From a bacterium (GTDB taxonomy: Bacteria > Ratteibacteria > UBA8468 > B48-G9 > DTJG01): 9,642 nucleotides of DNA. The notes below the pieces were generated by a model. The model worked only from the letters and a program-made list of their open reading frames with translations. It was not told where the DNA came from and made no database searches. Positions 6,891 through 9,642 of the stretch are shown here, piece by piece (position 1 is the first letter of the stretch; each line of letters begins with the position of its first letter). The position numbers and the translations under genes are program-made. The DNA lies in assembly GCA_026418655.1 (NCBI GenBank), contig JAOAAW010000072.1, positions 1 to 9,642 on the forward strand, in the 5' to 3' direction.

Positions 6891-7868
6891 ATGGTCGCAA
6901 ATCTTCCTCCACATTATCATACGAAAGAAGCAGAGCTCAAAAAGGCAAAAACCCCTGAAGAAAAAATTGAAATTCTCCTTGAAATGATGGCTATTATGCC
7001 GAAGCACAAAGGTACGGAAAAACTTCAAAAAGAATTGAAATCCAAAATAGCTAAGCTAAGAAAAGAGGCCGCAGAAAAAAAGACTATATCAAGGGGAAGC
7101 CCGATACCAGTGATTGTAAAAAAAGGAGCAGGACAGGTTATAATTGCGGGCCCTCCTAATACAGGTAAATCTACACTTCTTGCATCAATGACAAAAGCAA
7201 AACCAGAAATAGCGGATTACCCTTTTACAACAAAAGTTCCTCAACCAGGGATGTTTCAGTACGAGGATATACAGATTCAAATAGTTGATACTCCTGCTCT
7301 TGCATCAGGAATATCTGAAAATTGGCTTGGAGACATGATGAGAAAATCAGATCTACTCATCTTTTTGATTGACCTTTCAGATGATGATGTTCTTGAAAAA
7401 ATGGATGATGCAATTAAAGTTCTTGAACAATTTAGAATAAAAAACGAAGACAGATGGGAATTTACAAAAAAAATGCTCTGGGTGGGAAATAAAATAGATG
7501 TGCACGGATGGGAACAAATAAAGGATGTTCTGTGTGAACTCTATCCAATAGAAAAAGAAATTATACCTATTTCGGCAAAAGAAAATATAAATCTTGATGT
7601 TCTCGGTGAACGAATTTTTAAAAGGCTTGAAATTATAAGGGTTTACACAAAAATCCCTGGCAAACCTCCTGAAATGAAAGATCCTTATACCATTAATGCA
7701 AATTCAACTCTTGAAGATCTTGCAAGAGCGATTCATAAAGATCTTGTCAAGAGTTTTAGATACGCAAGATTGTGGAAACATGGGCAGGGAAATCCATTGA
7801 TTGCAGGAAGGGAATATATTCTTGAAGACAGAGATCTTGTTGAAATCCATGCAGAGGAAACAAAATGA
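6891..7868 (+). CDS. Compact DRG/Obg-like GTPase with C-terminal TGS domain
   Basis: This 325-residue TRAFAC GTPase is related to DRG and Obg proteins, which act around ribosomes. The N-terminal ~65 residues are a charged helical pair; MPKHKGTEKLQKELKSKIAK recalls the DRG helix-turn-helix segment (TPxNKATE...LKAKLAKLR). G1 is GPPNTGKST (87-95), the switch I threonines are in YPFTT (110-114), G3 is DTPA (133-136), G4 is NKID (200-203) and G5 is SAK (228-230). Residues ~249-321 form a TGS domain with the pattern seen in DRG, including the SFRYARLWKHG-type stretch and a REYILEDRDLVEIH ending. Two oddities stand out: G3 has Ala where DxxG has Gly, and only 67 residues separate G3 from G4, so the S5D2L insert of true DRGs is absent. 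It has no Obg glycine-rich domain. AGGAGG at 6881-6886 lies 4 nt before the ATG, slightly tight. Its stop overlaps the ABC gene as ATGA. The client is unknown; ribosome binding is inferred from the family. Confidence 0.85.
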   Translation: MVANLPPHYHTKEAELKKAKTPEEKIEILLEMMAIMPKHKGTEKLQKELKSKIAKLRKEAAEKKTISRGSPIPVIVKKGAGQVIIAGPPNTGKSTLLASMTKAKPEIADYPFTTKVPQPGMFQYEDIQIQIVDTPALASGISENWLGDMMRKSDLLIFLIDLSDDDVLEKMDDAIKVLEQFRIKNEDRWEFTKKMLWVGNKIDVHGWEQIKDVLCELYPIEKEIIPISAKENINLDVLGERIFKRLEIIRVYTKIPGKPPEMKDPYTINANSTLEDLARAIHKDLVKSFRYARLWKHGQGNPLIAGREYILEDRDLVEIHAEETK

Positions 7869-8932
7869 TTGATTCAATAAAACTTGCCGCATTGAACATA
7901 ATAAAAAAATATAAAGATACAACTGTTCTTAACAATGTCTCCATTAATGTAAAAAAATCTCAATTTTTTGCGCTGCTTGGTCCGTCCGGTAGTGGAAAAA
8001 CAACTCTTTTGCGAGTAATTGCGGGCTTTGTAAAACCCGATAGTGGAAAAGTTATCGTTGATGGTAAAGATATTACATTAGAACCGCCGAATAAAAGAAA
8101 AATGGCAATGGTTTTTCAAAATTTCAGTTTATGGCCTCATATGACAGTTTTTGAAAATATTGCATTTGGGTTGAGAGTAAAAAAATTGGCACATCATCTA
8201 ATTAAAGAAAAAGTGACCAGAGTTTTAGATATGGTACATCTTGAGCAATATTCATCAAAAAAGCCACAAAATCTCTCCGGTGGCCAACAACAAAGGGTAG
8301 CACTTGCGAGAGCACTCGTTGTAGAACCTGAAATACTTTTACTTGATGAACCATTAAGCAATCTTGACGCAAAATTAAGAGATGAACTCAGGCAGGAAAT
8401 AAAAATATTACACAGAGACCTCGGTATCACAACAATATATGTTACTCACGACCAGAAAGAAGCAATGTACCTTGCAGATATAGTTGCTGTGATGATGAAT
8501 GGTTACATAATTGGTACGGATTCTCCTGAAAATCTTTATAGAAGGCCATCCAGCCTTGAAGTTGCAAGGTTCTTCGGAGAAATAAATGAATTCACTGGAA
8601 TTGTGAAAGAAGTTATTGGTAATAACTGTTATATAGACACGTATATCGGAGAAATCAAAGCTGAAACAGACTCAAATTTTGTTAAAGGTGAAAAGGTTAT
8701 TGCATGCATCAGACCGGAAATGATACAGTTTCCCGCAAATCGTGATTCTGCAAATAAAATTCATTGCCAGATTATTAAAATAGAGTTTACAGGAACATTG
8801 ATTTATGTGACGCTTAAAAAAAATAGTACAACGTTTAAGGGGATTTTTTTACCTGCGTCTTTTAGATCTCCAGAATCCAAAGAATGTATGATCGGAATTG
8901 ACGCCAGAGATGTTTTAATTTTCAAGGCATAG
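7865..8932 (+). CDS. ABC importer ATP-binding protein, FbpC/PotA-type with TOBE region
   Basis: This is the energy-coupling ATPase of a binding-protein-dependent importer, acting on the cytoplasmic face with a membrane permease. The 355-residue product has Walker A GPSGSGKTT (39-47), the Q-loop Gln85 in MVFQNFSLWPHMTVFENIAFGL, signature LSGGQQQR (137-144), Walker B LLLDE (158-162), D-loop SNLD (165-168) and the H-loop His195 in YVTHDQKEAMYLAD. The tail from about 243 to the end fits a TOBE-type regulatory region, the architecture of CUT1/MOI-type ATPases such as FbpC (ferric iron), PotA (polyamine), CysA and MalK. The permease coupled behind it looks FbpB-like, which favours ferric iron or a similar oxyanion or organic solute, but the ATPase alone cannot settle the substrate. 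It starts in ATGA overlap with the GTPase gene, with AGAGGA at 7853-7858. The permease starts 1 nt after its stop. Confidence 0.9.
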   Translation: MIDSIKLAALNIIKKYKDTTVLNNVSINVKKSQFFALLGPSGSGKTTLLRVIAGFVKPDSGKVIVDGKDITLEPPNKRKMAMVFQNFSLWPHMTVFENIAFGLRVKKLAHHLIKEKVTRVLDMVHLEQYSSKKPQNLSGGQQQRVALARALVVEPEILLLDEPLSNLDAKLRDELRQEIKILHRDLGITTIYVTHDQKEAMYLADIVAVMMNGYIIGTDSPENLYRRPSSLEVARFFGEINEFTGIVKEVIGNNCYIDTYIGEIKAETDSNFVKGEKVIACIRPEMIQFPANRDSANKIHCQIIKIEFTGTLIYVTLKKNSTTFKGIFLPASFRSPESKECMIGIDARDVLIFKA

Positions 8933-8933
8933 C

Positions 8934-9642
8934 ATGAAAATACTTTTTTGGATAATATTATTGTTTTTTCTCTCCTTTATAGGGTATCCAGTAATGTTTT
9001 TGTTCTTGAAATCAACAAATGTTTCAATTCATCTTTTTCCAGCAGTATGGTCCAATATAATGGTCAGAGAAAGTTTTATTAACAGTATCGTTCTTGCAAT
9101 TCTGGTAACAATTGGCGCAAGCATAATCGCTTTCCCACTTGCTATATTAATGTACTTTGTAAATTTTCCTAGAAAAGATTTCTGGAGAAAAATATTTCTT
9201 TTACCACTTGTCGCCCCACCTTTTGTTTCTGCCATTGGAATGAGACAGATACTTTCCCGTTTTGGTCCTGTTAATCTTTTGCTGATAAAATCGGGTTTGA
9301 TAACAGAACCTATTAATTTCCTTGGAACAGGTATCGCGGGAATCTTTATCCTCCAACTTCTCCATCTTTATCCAATAATTTATCTGAATGTGCTTTCCTC
9401 ACTTGAAAATATAGAAACGTCCTGCATTGAATCGGCAGAAAACCTTGGTGCCTCATTTTTCCAAACATTCAGAAAAGTTATATTCCCGCTTACGCTTCCG
9501 GGTTATTTTGCTGGTGCCTTTCTCACTTTTATATGGTCATTGACTGACCTTGGAACCCCTCTTGTCTTTGACTATCCAAAGCTTATTCCCGTTATTATCT
9601 TCCAATCTCTCACAGATATAAATTCTAATCCTTCAGGATATG
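8934..9642 (+). CDS. ABC importer permease, Fbp-like, 5' part only
   Basis: The frame is open from ATG 8934 to the window edge (236 complete codons, no stop), so the 3' end is missing. AAGG at 8924-8927 lies 6 nt before the start. The protein is strongly hydrophobic. Likely membrane spans are near residues 3-25, 49-76, 86-107, 131-157 and 189-213. The EAA loop that docks on the ATPase is present: ESAENLG at 166-172, then IFPLTLPG at 183-190. The text around LTDLGTPLVF (203-212) and FGPVNLLLIKSGLI (110-123) resembles the first half of FbpB-type permeases, which carry two fused BPD_transp_1 domains and run to about 500-560 residues. Only the first half could be seen here. No substrate-binding protein gene is in the window; it may lie downstream. 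The family is firm; ferric iron as substrate is a guess. Confidence 0.88.
   Translation, partial: MKILFWIILLFFLSFIGYPVMFLFLKSTNVSIHLFPAVWSNIMVRESFINSIVLAILVTIGASIIAFPLAILMYFVNFPRKDFWRKIFLLPLVAPPFVSAIGMRQILSRFGPVNLLLIKSGLITEPINFLGTGIAGIFILQLLHLYPIIYLNVLSSLENIETSCIESAENLGASFFQTFRKVIFPLTLPGYFAGAFLTFIWSLTDLGTPLVFDYPKLIPVIIFQSLTDINSNPSGY

Noticed and set aside
7865..8932. Assigning the ATPase firmly as ferric-iron FbpC
   Set aside because: CUT1/MOI-type ATPases share the same motifs across iron, polyamine, sulfate and sugar systems; without the binding protein the substrate stays open.
9029..9235. Minus-strand ORF near the right end
   Set aside because: It is antisense to the permease frame, which carries the EAA loop and membrane spans.

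Overview
The window is AT-rich bacterial DNA of chromosomal type. Every gene lies on the + strand, Shine-Dalgarno sites are clear, genes overlap or abut, and the standard code reads through. The core genes (gltX, cysS, uvrA) are bacterial. The bacterial DRG-like TGS GTPase, the B. subtilis YdaE-type D-lyxose isomerase and the RCC1-type repeat protein together suggest an uncultivated or deep-branching bacterium rather than a well-known model lineage. I cannot name a phylum from the sequence alone.

Region 1 (1-486) is the 3' end of a gene for an RCC1-like repeat protein. Four in-frame units of exactly 39 codons (117 bp) are visible, two of them sharing a 52-bp exact stretch. The 5' end lies outside the window.

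Region 2 (487-697) is the only real gap between genes. It holds two candidate sigma-70 promoters, an 8+8 inverted repeat and a 12-bp palindrome over the second promoter's -10 region. I see no RNA gene, T-box or convincing terminator there.

Region 3 (698-9642) is an unbroken co-directional run of seven genes with junctions of -4, +2, -4, +10, -4 and +1 nt. In order they are glutamyl-tRNA synthetase, a cupin sugar isomerase of the YdaE type, cysteinyl-tRNA synthetase, UvrA, a compact DRG/Obg-like TGS GTPase, an Fbp/Pot-type ABC importer ATPase, and its permease, which runs off the right edge. It looks like one operon mixing tRNA charging, sugar isomerisation, nucleotide excision repair, a GTPase probably linked to ribosomes, and solute (perhaps iron) uptake. 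The gltX-X-cysS order recalls the Firmicute gltX-cysE-cysS cluster, with the isomerase where cysE would be.

No mobile element, CRISPR array, tRNA or rRNA was seen. I do not see a clearly novel defence-like system. The points most worth a second look are the compact GTPase with an altered G3 motif, the isomerase coupled to the synthetases, and the nearly identical RCC1 repeats.
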